Part shown: piece by piece, positions 1-10,565 of the stretch
Layout of the letters: the number at the start of each line of letters is the position of its first letter
How positions within the stretch are numbered: the stretch's first letter is position 1
From: Picochlorum sp. 'celeri'
Taxonomy: Eukaryota > Chlorophyta > Trebouxiophyceae
Direction: 5' to 3'
NCBI GenBank assembly: GCA_010909725.1
Contig: JAACMV010000006.1
Span: 62,001 to 126,000, forward strand
DNA length: 64,000 bases
Made by a program: the position numbers and the translations under genes
The notes under the pieces: model-generated
Seen by the model: the letters and a program-made list of their open reading frames with translations, nothing else
What the model was told of the DNA's origin: nothing
The model's database searches: none

Positions 1-251
1 AAGAGACAACAAAGAAGAAGAGGGTCTGTAGTAGTAGTAGTCTCATTCGTCATTCAATGCTCCTCCATTCTTATTGTGACCAATAATAATCCAAATTACT
101 ATACGTATTAATTATAAAATGCATATAGAGAGTTGAGAAGAAATGAATCAGGGGTTTCGGTTCTGAGAACAAAACAAAAATAGGAGAGAGAGAGAGAGCA
201 GAGTTCGACAGTCCCAGAGATATTTCTGATCGAGGTGGCTGCAGCATCAGG

Positions 252-1828
252 ATGGAGTCGTTCAAGGGAACATCTCGATCTGCACCAGTGTTACCATGGA
301 TGAAGAAGCCAATTGCAGTCGAGGAACATGCATTGCATCCTGTCTCAAGCATGCGTGGACTGGACGATAGAATTAGAGGCTTTCTATCCGACAGGATGAA
401 TATTAATGATCTATTCTCAATACAGATGGCTGTATGGGAGTTGATGTGCGGTGGAGAGTCGAGGCTACATGATGTATGCTTTTCTGCACCAACTGGGAGT
501 GGGAAGACGTTGGCCTATGCACTGCCGATTGTGAATGCCTTGGCGGTTGCGCCCGGTGCTCTCAGGAGCTCATGCTTTGGGATGCAGTGCCTGATTGTGG
601 TTCCGACAAGGGGTCTTGCGACGCAAGTGTATTCCGTGTTGCATCCTCTGGCAAGTGCTGTTGGGCTGGCAACTCTTGGTGTATGTGGCTCCATGACTGT
701 GGCTGAGGAGGCGTCCTTGCTTGCTGAAAGGAGGCATGATATATGCATTTTTACGCCTGGAAGGTTGGTCTCTCATCTGGAGTCGACGGTAGGGTTCTCA
801 GAGAGTTTGAAAAGGAATGTGTCATTTTTGGTGATTGATGAAGCTGATCGATTGCTGCGGCAGCGGTACAATGATTGGTTGCCAAAGTTATTAGATTGCA
901 TAGATGGAGGATCGTTAGTCAAATATGTGGTGAGTGCAACATTGACGAGGGATCCTACCAAGCTTGATGTGTTGAGGCTTGTGGCACCGCGGTGTGTCAC
1001 ACATGTTCAAGGTACTAGAATAATAATGATGATGATTTTGTTTTCATCTGCTTTCTTTCTCATTTTCTGAGCTGTATTTTCTTTCTAAATTCATTTATAT
1101 CTTTGTGTTGTGCAGAGGAATTCAAGTACAAGCTGCCGTCAACGTTGGAAGAATCCAAAGTTGTGGTGGCAGAACAGGACAAGGCAGCAGCCCTGTGTAC
1201 CTTGCTGGCAAGCAATGGGCTGGGTCAGGACACCAAGAAATGTATCGTATTCGTGTCTTCGGTGGATGCGACATCAACTCTGGCAATGCTACTGATGGAG
1301 ATTGAGAAAGAACATTCGGTGATGGGCAATGTTGTGGAATATAGTGCTGCATCTTTGTCAAGAGACAGGCGCAAGGCTTTGGAATCTTTCAAGAATGGAG
1401 CATCCAGAATATTGGTGTGCTCGGATGCCATGACTCGAGGCATGGATATCGATGGCATCGATACCGTTATAAACTATGATGCCCCTGTGTATGCCAAGAC
1501 ATATGTTCACAGGGCTGGGAGAACAGCGAGGGCTGGTAGGAGCGGCAAGGTGATCACACTGCTGAAGAGAGAGGAGGTGAGACATTTTAAAGACATGCTG
1601 CGGAAAGCAGATAATAATTATGTGAAAGATGCGAAAATAGATTCAGAATTCTTTGTACACAAGGCACGTGCATGGGTGACGGATGCTCTTGACAGAATGC
1701 ATGCCATTGGAGATACTCCAACAGGTCAACACGATGATGATGCTTTAGATATATCTCAGGCTACTGAGACAAAGAAGAGAAAACGAACCATGATGCGAGC
1801 TGTTGCATTTCCAGAACTATCATTGTAA
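252..1828 (+). CDS. DDX51: DEAD-box RNA helicase, DDX51/Dbp6/RH1 type
   Basis: ATP-dependent RNA helicase; the DDX51/Dbp6 family acts in large ribosomal subunit maturation in the nucleolus. Exons 252-1011 and 1116-1828 join through intron 1012-1115 (phase 1, GTACTA..TGCAG), giving about 490 residues. Visible motifs: APTGSGKT (residues 79-86), PTRGLATQ (119-126, with Gly where motif Ia normally has Glu), DEAD (196-199), SAT (228-230) and motif VI HRAGRTARAG in exon 2. The phrase SATLTRDPTKLDVL is characteristic of the DDX51 branch. The reading frame before the splice runs into a stop in the intron, so the intron is required. The stop codon sits inside TGTAA and the convergent kinase gene ends 32 bp away. 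The family call is firm; nucleolar location is inferred from the family. Confidence 0.9.
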
Positions 1829-1860
1829 GATTATTGAATACCTGTATCATCCTGTTCCAT

Positions 1861-3768
1861 TTATCTACCTTGTTGTTTTGTCAGGATTTTTCGAATACGT
1901 GGGTCCATGGGATCCGCGCCTCCTGGGGGCGATGTGGAGACTCCCCAACGAGGTCCAGGCGGAATCTTATGCCCAGACCCGCTCTGAGCGCTCCACTCGC
2001 CGTGACGATGAGCACCCAGGAATTTGGTAGGGTCTAGTTCGCCCCCTCGCCGTGTGTCGGCCACATTACTCAAGCGCTCTCTGGCATAGTCAGAGTTATC
2101 TTTTATGCTGGCACCCTGATCTTCTAATAAACCACCATTCACTCGTCTAGTAGGCTTTTTGGATCGGCCATCGATTGATTTCTGGAATGCAATCTGACCT
2201 TGCTGAACTGCCTTGCATTCTGCTTCCAACAATGCCAAAAGTTTTTGTGTCGTCTCAGAGAAGCAATCCTCACTTTCAGATAGGTTACGGTCATCATCTA
2301 CCAGTATATTTTCCAAATGCATCTCCAGCATCGCTAATGCCCGTGCAGGGTCTTCCTCTGATGCAACACGTGTTGGGGAGGTGCTCTCTGACACTGCCTT
2401 GCCTTCATGGTCGTTTGTTCCTTCATCATGCTGTAACAAGAGAGAGTCTAATCGATTCTGAAGCATGACATCTTCTGTCATGGGCAAATCTTCCATCTCG
2501 TCTCTCAACTCTTCAAAGTATTCATGCAGCATGGCTTCGTCACAAGAAGGCCGTCGCTGAGGATCAAATTCCAAGAGCCGGGTAAGCAAGTGAATGGCCA
2601 CCTCCCCAGCAGCTTTGAATTTTCTCTGAAGCTTTGGAGCTTTGCCGGGAAGCTTTGCCAAATAGTTCCGCCATGCTTCCATTTCAACCACATCAACATC
2701 ACGCCATGCGGGAGTCCCTATAACATCAAAGAGCGCTTCAAGCTCACGTCGCGTCGTCGCGCACTCGGGCCTCCCATATGTCTCTCCAGAATTAGGAGTC
2801 TTGGGCATTTCTTTCAGTGCAAACATGGGAGCCACTTGCAGATGGGGCGTTGTTGCAGACCCCACATATGCCACTCGTGACAGCATTTCTCCAAAGATGC
2901 ACCCCAAACCCCACATGTCAATAGCGTCAGTGTACCCCCCTCGTGATATGACTACTTCCGGGGCTCTATAACATGGGGTCGCCACAACCCTGGTCAACGG
3001 CGCCTTGAACCCAGACCCATCAGCACTGGGCTCCATGAGTAAATCCCCAACGTCGCTGTCCATTGCCATGCTCTTTGTCGACGAAATTGGGTGGAGGAAT
3101 TGAGCAGATTCATTCATATTGCTATCACTTCGTTTTACACCTCCCTGCTCACTCCCGCTAAAATGACTCCGTGCACTCCCAAAGTCCCCCAACTTTACGA
3201 CCCTCTGCCCTCCCTGCCACACCACAAACACATTCTGGCTCTTCACATCCCGATGCCACACTCGCAACGAATGCAGATATTTCAGTCCTTCCAATAACTG
3301 CCACAAAATGGCAGTCACCTCGTCCCCTGTCAGCTGACCTTTCATGTGGTACAAATCTCCTCCGTCAGCAAACTCTGTGGCAATGTACAAATCAACAGAG
3401 CAATGCACCAGCTTGCCTCCCACCAAGCGGCACTCCCCCGTCGAAGAAGGCTGAAGGAACACATCCTTCAGCTGAATGACATTCGGGTGATTAATCCTCC
3501 TCAGGATGGCAATCTCCCTCAACACCCTCTTTGTCTGCTCATGGCTATTCAACACATTCCCAATCCTTTTGAGCGCCACCAAACCCCCGTCGACTCTACT
3601 CTTGGCCAAGCACACGCACGAGTATGACCCATACCCCAACACACGAATCAGCTCGTACCCAGACCCCACCTTCCACTCCATGCTTCCAATACTTTGCATT
3701 GTCGAACCAGGCTCTGGGTCAACAAAGTACAACCCCTCCTCATACGGACTCTTTCGTATGCTACTCAT
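1861..3768 (-). CDS. CMGC-family (CDK/MAPK-like) protein kinase
   Basis: Single-exon kinase of 635 residues. The N-terminal kinase domain has a glycine loop GYGSYSCV (about 45-52), the ATP-binding lysine in VALKRI (67), catalytic loop WHRDVKSQNVF and LGDFGSARS, then TPCYRAPEVV and DMWGLGCIFGEML. The YRAPE sequence and the long insert before the C-lobe helix that starts TTRRELEALFDVIGTP are typical of CMGC kinases. There is no TEY/TDY dual phosphorylation motif, so it is not a classical MAPK; the activation segment is long and serine-rich. The C-terminal 200 residues are charged, low-complexity and unrecognised. It could be called MAPK-like or CDK-like; substrate and pathway cannot be read from sequence. 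Confidence 0.85.
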   Translation of the reverse strand: MSSIRKSPYEEGLYFVDPEPGSTMQSIGSMEWKVGSGYELIRVLGYGSYSCVCLAKSRVDGGLVALKRIGNVLNSHEQTKRVLREIAILRRINHPNVIQLKDVFLQPSSTGECRLVGGKLVHCSVDLYIATEFADGGDLYHMKGQLTGDEVTAILWQLLEGLKYLHSLRVWHRDVKSQNVFVVWQGGQRVVKLGDFGSARSHFSGSEQGGVKRSDSNMNESAQFLHPISSTKSMAMDSDVGDLLMEPSADGSGFKAPLTRVVATPCYRAPEVVISRGGYTDAIDMWGLGCIFGEMLSRVAYVGSATTPHLQVAPMFALKEMPKTPNSGETYGRPECATTRRELEALFDVIGTPAWRDVDVVEMEAWRNYLAKLPGKAPKLQRKFKAAGEVAIHLLTRLLEFDPQRRPSCDEAMLHEYFEELRDEMEDLPMTEDVMLQNRLDSLLLQHDEGTNDHEGKAVSESTSPTRVASEEDPARALAMLEMHLENILVDDDRNLSESEDCFSETTQKLLALLEAECKAVQQGQIAFQKSIDGRSKKPTRRVNGGLLEDQGASIKDNSDYARERLSNVADTRRGGELDPTKFLGAHRHGEWSAQSGSGHKIPPGPRWGVSTSPPGGADPMDPRIRKILTKQQGR

Positions 3769-4159
3769 GTTCCCACTAACAGACTATAAATACCACTGCG
3801 CCCCGTTTCAGAGAATTCAATCACGTTTCTTGTCGTGTTCCGCAACGGTATTTCAATTCAACAACCCAAAGACTCGTGGGCATTGTTTAGCATTCAGTGC
3901 TGTCACTCGGGTCTCTATAGTATTTTTGAAACAAATTGTACCATTTTCGGAAGGGGTTATTGCCCAACAAATCCTTCAAGCCACATCCGAGTTGAACTCG
4001 GAATTGGACACTCTCTGAAAAGAATACTCTTCCCATCAAAATATTCCTTGATGGTTTAGGACAGAAGTTGGGGGATAATGTCAGAGTCGGTCTACTACCA
4101 TCTGCTTCAGAGAGCAGCGTCTTCATACTTGAATGCGTTGAATCCTTTATGTGAGGATT
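3769..4159. promoter_or_regulatory. Divergent intergenic region between kinase and U-box gene
   Basis: These 391 bp separate two genes read away from each other, so they must hold both promoters. A TATAAATA string lies at 3785-3792, close to the kinase start. No other motif is identifiable. Open frames here (for example 3835-4059) have no recognisable protein. Confidence 0.5.
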
Positions 4160-5764
4160 ATGGGCAATTCAGAGGGTGCTCTACAAGCAGAAGGGCGTAC
4201 TACGACCCGTGCTGGGCACACTGGTAACGCCGAGACGGAGGAACGCTGCCCTAGTATCAGTTCAGACGATGAATCGAGCCAAGATGAGTTGATAGAGAAT
4301 GAAAATCATACAGTTGGTATAGAGAGTGAGAGAGTGGCGTCGTTGCCCGTGCGTGGGTTGGAAAAGCCTGCAGTTGGTTCGGGGTCTTTTGAGTTGGGAC
4401 AAGAGTTGGCAGGTATATCGTTGTTTTCTTCTTCTCCTTGTACATCGATAGGAAAGGATGGCGAGTTGACAGGGCAGGACAAGGCACGTGTTGGGGAGAG
4501 GGCCAAGCCACCGCCATCGTATGTGTGTCCTATTGGTATGGATCTCATGGTGGATCCAGTGATTTTGGCGACGGGTCACACGTATGATCGATCGAGTATT
4601 GAGCGTTGGATTGATCAAGGGAATAAAACATGTCCGGTGACTGGGATGAAGCTGAGACACACGGAAATGACGCCAAACTTTGCTCTGCGGAGTGCAATTC
4701 ATGAGTGGGCTGCAGAGCATGGTGTGCCATTACCTACAGAGGTGAAAACAAAAGCGCAGAGCAGTAAAGTTATTTCGACGCATCGTGATTCAGAAGATGG
4801 AGGGGAGGATGAGGGTACTGTGATGAGTGGGCATGATGAGATTGTGTGGGCATTGGAGAAGAAGGGGAATTCACTTGTGACAGCATCTGCGGATTCCACT
4901 GTTCGAATATGGGATATTTCTTCGAAGCGATGCACCCATGTATTGGAAGATCACAGGAGACCTGTTCTGTCCTTGGCGTCGACGGACGACTATATATTTA
5001 GTGGATCATATGATTACACAGTGAGGGTGTGGGATTGGGCCACACAGAGGCGGGTTGCAACGTTGAGGGGGCATACAGACGCTGTCAGGGCGCTGGTTGT
5101 AGTTGGATCTCGGTCTCAATATGTATGCAGTGGATCGTATGATGGTACTCTGAGACTGTGGTCGATTGGGACATGGGAATGTGTCAAAGTGCTCAAAGGA
5201 CACTCTGGCCCTGTCAGAGTCCTGGCGACATGTGGAGACAAGATATTCAGTGGATCGTACGATGGAACTGTCCGTGTGTGGGATAGTAGGACCCTTACAT
5301 GCCTTGCCGTCTTGAAGGGCCACACATCGGCAGTGCGAGCACTCACGTCCGTGGGACGTCTGGTGTGCAGTGGATCGGATGATGCCACAGTTCGAGTTTG
5401 GGATGCCAACTCTTTGACATGTATAGGAGTTCTCAAGGGGCATGAAGACAATGTCAGGGTGTTGAGCGCAACGGAAGACTTCATTTGCAGTGGTTCTTGG
5501 GATAAAACTGTCAGAGTGTGGTCCATCCCCAGTTTGCAGTGTGTTGCTGTGTTGCAAGGCCACACTGAAGCCGTCTTGGCATTGACGGCTGAGAAGGACT
5601 TTGTTGTTTCGGGATCATATGATGGTACATTGAGGGTTTGGGACTCGGAAACATGGAGATGTACGCGATGCTTTGACAAGCACGAGGATGCAGTTCGGGT
5701 ACTGGCATCAGCTGGTACCCGCATTTTCAGTGGATCCTATGATGGGGGAGTTGGAATTCTATGA
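4160..5764 (+). CDS. U-box E3 ligase-like protein with seven WD40 repeats
   Basis: A single-exon protein of about 534 residues. The frame is open from a GTG at 4151, but the first ATG is at 4160 and is taken as the start. After a Ser/Glu-rich N-terminus, residues about 119-188 form a U-box: PPSYVCPIGMDLMVDPV, GHTYDRSSIERW, and CPVTGMKL followed by NFALRSAI. This fold binds E2 enzymes and ubiquitylates substrates. From about residue 225 to the end lie seven WD40 repeats with the pattern GHxxAVRAL..SGSYDGTVRVWD, very alike at protein and DNA level and similar to TRAF7/FBXW7 propellers. The propeller probably recruits the substrate. The U-box is internal and the repeats are canonical, so it is not PRP19. 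TGTAA at 5780-5784 may be its poly(A) signal. Confidence 0.88.
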   Translation: MGNSEGALQAEGRTTTRAGHTGNAETEERCPSISSDDESSQDELIENENHTVGIESERVASLPVRGLEKPAVGSGSFELGQELAGISLFSSSPCTSIGKDGELTGQDKARVGERAKPPPSYVCPIGMDLMVDPVILATGHTYDRSSIERWIDQGNKTCPVTGMKLRHTEMTPNFALRSAIHEWAAEHGVPLPTEVKTKAQSSKVISTHRDSEDGGEDEGTVMSGHDEIVWALEKKGNSLVTASADSTVRIWDISSKRCTHVLEDHRRPVLSLASTDDYIFSGSYDYTVRVWDWATQRRVATLRGHTDAVRALVVVGSRSQYVCSGSYDGTLRLWSIGTWECVKVLKGHSGPVRVLATCGDKIFSGSYDGTVRVWDSRTLTCLAVLKGHTSAVRALTSVGRLVCSGSDDATVRVWDANSLTCIGVLKGHEDNVRVLSATEDFICSGSWDKTVRVWSIPSLQCVAVLQGHTEAVLALTAEKDFVVSGSYDGTLRVWDSETWRCTRCFDKHEDAVRVLASAGTRIFSGSYDGGVGIL

Positions 5765-5961
5765 CATTGTGTTTATTTGTGTAAACTATTAGTATGATAA
5801 TGATATCGGAGAAACGATGGCAAGAGGCTGCACTCGTTGAGCAGCACTGACATATGAGAACTCACAAATGTCAGGGTTGCTACCAACCAAGGAACGCAAT
5901 GGTCTATGTAACCCATTAAGTAAAGAAAACGAATGATATATGGGACATACTGACAAGCTCG

Positions 5962-8152
5962 ATGGAGAAACAAATGTCCTGGGCACATGTTGCTGCAAAG
6001 AATAGTCAAAAGCCTCAGGAGCAGGAGAAGCCAGAGGCGAGCGCTGGGAACGAATGGGTTGACGTCAACACGAGTGGTAGATTCCAAGGGAGGATTGATA
6101 TACAGGGAGACAAGAGACAACGGCAAATGGTCCTGTTAGAACAAGCTTTGAAAAGTCCTCAGGATGCTGTCTCAGGTATGCCTTGTGTAAGCAACCCACA
6201 TGTAGGTTGCATTTGGCTGAATGGCTTGTTTCATTTACATTGAGCCATACGTAAGGTGGAAGCTATGAAATGTGTTCATGTGTTTCATTATGAAATATGT
6301 GTATACAGGTGCTCGGTGGTGTTTAGGGTGTGGGAAAAGGTACAGTGATGTGTTTACATTGGCTCAGCATATCAAGGATAAGCACGGGGGCATCAATTCC
6401 AGTGAGAAATCCAGTGATACTGGGCAACGTAGTCAGGTTGTTATGTCAGATTACATGTTTCCCCGTTTGGGTGCTTCGCATGCCTCATCATCACCTCCTC
6501 ATGGTAGGAGTTTTGCTGTTGACAAGAGAACTGGTGCTAGTAGTTCCAGAGATGTGCCTGCAAAGGTCCATGGAGCACACAGCACCGTACAGAGAGGTAA
6601 AAGACGAGAGAAAAAGATGACGACGTTGAAAAAAGCTTACCTGAAGCAGAAAGCTGCAAGGATGACACATGTTTGGACGGAAATCATTCAGTTGTTGACT
6701 GAGAAGATTGCTCACGTGGAAGAGTTGAATGAAGCACTCAAGAAGCAGATAGAGATGTTTGAGGAAACGAAATGCAATACAGAGCCCATGTGGAGAGAAC
6801 TTCAGACTTTGAAGGAGAGCCAGGTGATATTGTCGGATCAATTGAAACAGTTGCTCACCATGAAAACATTGTGCCAGGAAAAGCTGAGACTTGTCGAGAT
6901 ATCTCTGAAAAGAAAGATGCACCGCGCAAGTAAAACGATTCGAAAAGAAGAGGTTATACAGGGCGGGTCACAGGATGAAGTTATTGATCTACTTGGAAGT
7001 GATATGACAGACGCCTTGAGTGCTCAGCCCCCACAAGCATTGAGTGATGATGGTGATGAGGTACAAACACGCGACTGGCAGGATAATGTGTCTAGTGTAG
7101 AAGCCTCACTTTGCCTTGATGACATGAGCGAGAGTTCATCATCCAGTGATGAAAGCTTTGACTTGCAATGGGGCGATACATTGCACAGTTGGGCACAAAA
7201 TATGGGGCATGGTCAGTTGAGAGGTGTATCCCAGACGCGACACACAACTTCTGTGGAATCGTTTCCAGTAGTTCTAACGCATGCTGGGAGCCCTACGCGT
7301 GGAATAGTAGGAAAAACGGGCGACGTCGATCCAGCAGTTACCAAGTCTGTAAGGGTCATTTCCACAAGGTTTACAACATCATCTGCCTCGAATGAGCAAG
7401 ACAAGTCAGTCAATTCAGATGCATTGAATGCACTTCCCGCGGATGAAATGAAATTTACCAATGTTCAGCACGTTTCTCCTGCAGTAGCTGACCGCTCTTC
7501 TCAACTTAGCAAAGGGACACCTCCAGAAATAGATGGATGCAATGTGGCCATGCCTGGGGTACAAACATGGCTGGAACATATAGAGTCTTCAAGTCACAGG
7601 GAAAACTTGGAGAAGGAGGCACTAAAAGATATGATATTCGATACTGGTGAGATCCCTTTGTCGAAGGAGGGGAACCTCTCTGTTCAGCCCAAGCGGTACA
7701 CAGGGAATCAGGCTGATGTGGAGTCATATGTTGATCAACTGATCACCGATGAGCTGAATCAAAAGGTCTCAGCACTTTTAAAGAAATTGATAGAGTGGCA
7801 GGAGAGAACTAGACAAATGGATCCCGTGAATGCGAAGAAGAAGAGGAGATATGTCTGTGGTATGCGAGAAGCCTCAAAAGCAGTTAAACTTGGCAAGGCT
7901 CTTGCAGTGATTGTGGCGCCAAACATCCAGCCCTTGCCATTGAACGGCGGATATGCTTATCCAATCAGTGAGCTATTAGAAGAGTGCAGAGAAAAGAAGG
8001 TGGATATCATTTTTGCATTGAGCAGAAGAAAGATGGGTAAACTTCTAGGTCAGAGGAAGAATGCAAGTTTGTTTGCCTTGCTCAATGTCAGCGGAGCTGA
8101 GAATGACTTGAAACTGCTGCAGACTATGGCAAAAGACTTGAAAATTACATGA
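5962..8152 (+). CDS. SECISBP2: SECIS-binding protein 2-like protein (C2H2 finger + L7Ae RNA-binding domain)
   Basis: Exons 5962-6175 and 6309-8152 join through intron 6176-6308 (phase 1), giving about 685 residues. The splice fuses an N-terminus with SWAHVAAKN to a C2H2 finger of spacing C-x2-C-x12-H-x4-H (WCLGCGKRY then HIKDKH, about residues 75-97). A coiled-coil region (about 170-270) and a long Ser/Asp-rich linker follow. The C-terminal 120 residues match the L7Ae domain of SBP2: KKKRRYVCGMREASKAVKLG, VIVAPNIQPLP, IIFALSRRKMGKLLG and SLFALLNVSGAEND. In animals SBP2 binds the SECIS element of selenoprotein mRNAs and supports UGA decoding as selenocysteine. Green algae such as Chlamydomonas do have selenoproteins, so the role is plausible, but RNA specificity is inferred. 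TGTAA lies 6 bp after the stop. Confidence 0.75.
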
Positions 8153-8157
8153 ATTGA

Positions 8158-8162
8158 TGTAA
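8158..8162 (+). terminator. Candidate TGTAA poly(A) signal of the SBP2-like gene
   Basis: TGTAA begins 6 bp after the stop codon at 8150-8152. UGUAA is the dominant poly(A) signal of chlorophyte algae; use here is inferred. Confidence 0.4.
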
Positions 8163-8218
8163 AGATCTATGAACAGTGTTTTAAGAGTATGTATTACGAT
8201 AAAATTTCTGGGTTAATG

Positions 8219-10230
8219 TCACTTTGCTGCGGCATCTGAGCCAGCAATATAGCCCCAGAGGCTTGTCTTTGGCTTTCCATTCATCTCCTCTCGTTCGCGA
8301 TACCGTTGTAACTCGCTTTCCAACTCCTTGACCTTGGCGGCTTCTTTCTTGAGCTCGGCAATTTCCACCTGTAAATGCATGTTCTTCTGTTCCTCTTCTG
8401 AAAGCGCTTCTCTGGCAGCTGCTGCCAACTTCTCCGCTTTCTGAACGGCTTCATTCGCGCTTTCCAATTGTTTGCGCATGATAGATACCTCCAGTGAGTT
8501 TGCTTCTTTTCGAGCAGCGGCCTCGCGCTTTGAAGCCTCCGCCTCCTCCAATGGCTCGCTGTCTTTGCTTGCCAATGACTTGGAGCTTTCTCTGTTCCCA
8601 CCTTCCTCCAAGCCTTTCTTGCCCATGTCCTGCAAAGACTCCAGGACATAATTTTCAGGTCTATACACGTGGACTGCGTTGTGATATTTTCCATTGTATC
8701 CTCCAAATGATATCAGGCACCCAGCCATGGGAACACAGAGCAGGCTGAGACCTTCAGATGCAATGGCAGCCTCTGCTGGGGTGTTGCCCACCAGTACCCA
8801 TTCGAGAGGACCGCTTCCAAAATTCTTTAAATCTAACGCATACATATCCGCACATCCTTTTGTGTTATTGCCCCCACCTATCATATACATGACAGACCCC
8901 AGCAATGCCGAGGCATGTCCGGCTCTCACAGGGGGAACAGGCCCAGTCATTTCTGGCCAAATCCAGGACATGGTCTGCGTGTCAAGCACAACAAGATCGT
9001 TATAGCAATTTGCTATACTTCCACCTCCAAATATTACCACATAGCGGTCCTGATATGTTACTGCAGAATGAGATGACCTCGCTACCGGAGCCTGACCTGC
9101 AACATCCGGTTTTGACCATGTCATGGATTCCAAGTCAAGTACCCAGAGTTCATCCAACGGGCTTCTGTTGGGAGTCTCACCTCCAAATATGTACACCTTC
9201 GACCCAATGAGGCTCCCGCTATGCCCCCCTCTCTGCAAAGGACCAGAAGAAAGGCCATCCTCCACTGCAGTTTCAACCAAGGACCACTCCTTTGAAACAG
9301 CGCCAAAAGAGTACACGTTCATCGGAGAGAATTCTTTGACTTTTCCTTTCGTACGTTCCAAACGCTCGTGACCCCCAATCAGCAGCACGTCCCCATTGTA
9401 AGGAACCGCAACATGTCCAGCACTCGCAGGAAAGGCGGTTCTCTCACCCTCTTCTGCATTCTGCTTTCCTGAGACTCGTGACCAACACAAACTCTCCAAA
9501 TCAAAGCACCACATATCGGACAGATATCTTCCCGCATAATTTCCTCCCATCAAAAACAAAAGATTCCCCACCAGAGCTGCAGAGTGCTCATACCGAGGTG
9601 CTGGCCTGCGTGTCTCATCAATATACGGAGACACCCATGACCCTTCCACCAGAACTTCTGCCACAGACCTGCGCTTTACAACAGATTCAGAACCAGACGT
9701 ATCCTTACGGAGACCTTCCTGTTCCTCCTCCTGCTTCCCATCAGACATATCCGCAGACTTGAAAATCTCTTCCTCCATCAACTCTGGACTCCACCACTCA
9801 GACACCTCTTCCTCCAATGTCCTCACAAATAGCCTCATAGCCTCCATCTTGGACATCTCCCCCAATTGTTTCCATGATTGCCATTTGGCATTGTTCACCA
9901 CATTCCAACCCCAAGGTTTGGGTTCGTTGCAAGGCCCCTGCAATCACCACCACTCAATCACACGCATGTACAATTGATTTACTAAAGAAGAAATGTACTA
10001 ATCGTACCACAAGAGACTGCTTCTCCAGCGCATACAAGAGTAATTTGCTCTCTTCATGTAACCCTGCACATGATCACCCAAGCACCTCAGGTATCAGCGT
10101 CAGAAACCATTTGATATGCACAAATACAAGTGTATGGAATGTATTGAAACGCACCATGGGTGCCTTTTTGCACAAATGCTCGAGCAGCATGGAATCGCTC
10201 TGGATACGACAAAGGGCACGTCGAAGACAT
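8219..10230 (-). CDS. Acyl-CoA-binding protein with kelch repeats (plant ACBP4/5-like)
   Basis: Binds acyl-CoA esters; plant ACBP4/5 are cytosolic carriers with a kelch propeller. Three exons: 10230-10155 (phase 1), 10063-10008 and 9937-8219, with introns of 91 and 70 bp, giving about 616 residues. The two small exons encode the first half of the ACB domain: YPERFHAARAFV in exon 1 and LLLYALEKQSLV in exon 2, running into GPCNEPKPW, then KWQSWKQLGEMSKMEAMRLF in exon 3. An in-frame stop precedes the exon 1 ATG. Kelch repeats cover about residues 120-400 (RYEHSAALVGNLLFLMGG, RGGHSGSLIGSKVYIFGG, ARSSHSAVTYQDRYVVIFGG and others). A charged coiled coil occupies about 460-600. Order and content match plant ACBP4/5. 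The splice junctions rest on frame and homology, not transcripts. Confidence 0.85.
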
Positions 10231-10565
10231 TCTCTGCACCTATTCTTTTTCTTCTTCTTATATAGATCAATAATAATTGAACCAAATTCTGATGCTATCG
10301 ACTCCACCCAAAGGAGACAGTCTCGGTTTGCAGCGACGAACTCAGATCAGAATAAATCTCTTGGCAGAGATACGCAGATGCCGATTCGATCGATACACAA
10401 ACATATGACTATTACAAAACAAGTCAGAAAATGAATGGCAGTGCGTCCGATGGGGAACAAGGTTTATTCATGGAACTCATTCATTGTACACATTCTGGTT
10501 CCACATTGGAATTTTTCATGGCTCCTCATATGATATGAAGGATCCATGCATGGGAGAATGCTCCA
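10231..10565. other. Intergenic region upstream of ACBP-kelch and downstream of the SnRK2-like kinase
   Basis: 335 bp holding the 5' flank of the ACBP gene and the 3' flank of the next gene, both on the minus strand. A pyrimidine-rich tract at 10244-10260 lies next to the ACBP start. No RNA gene or repeat seen. Confidence 0.4.

Noticed and set aside
3506..4018. 170-codon plus-strand ORF over the kinase 5' end
   Set aside because: Mostly antisense to the kinase N-terminal lobe, which has clear motifs; the translated peptide has no recognisable features.
4151..5764. PRP19 identity for the U-box/WD40 protein
   Set aside because: PRP19 has its U-box at the very N-terminus and divergent WD40 repeats; here the U-box is internal and the repeats are canonical.
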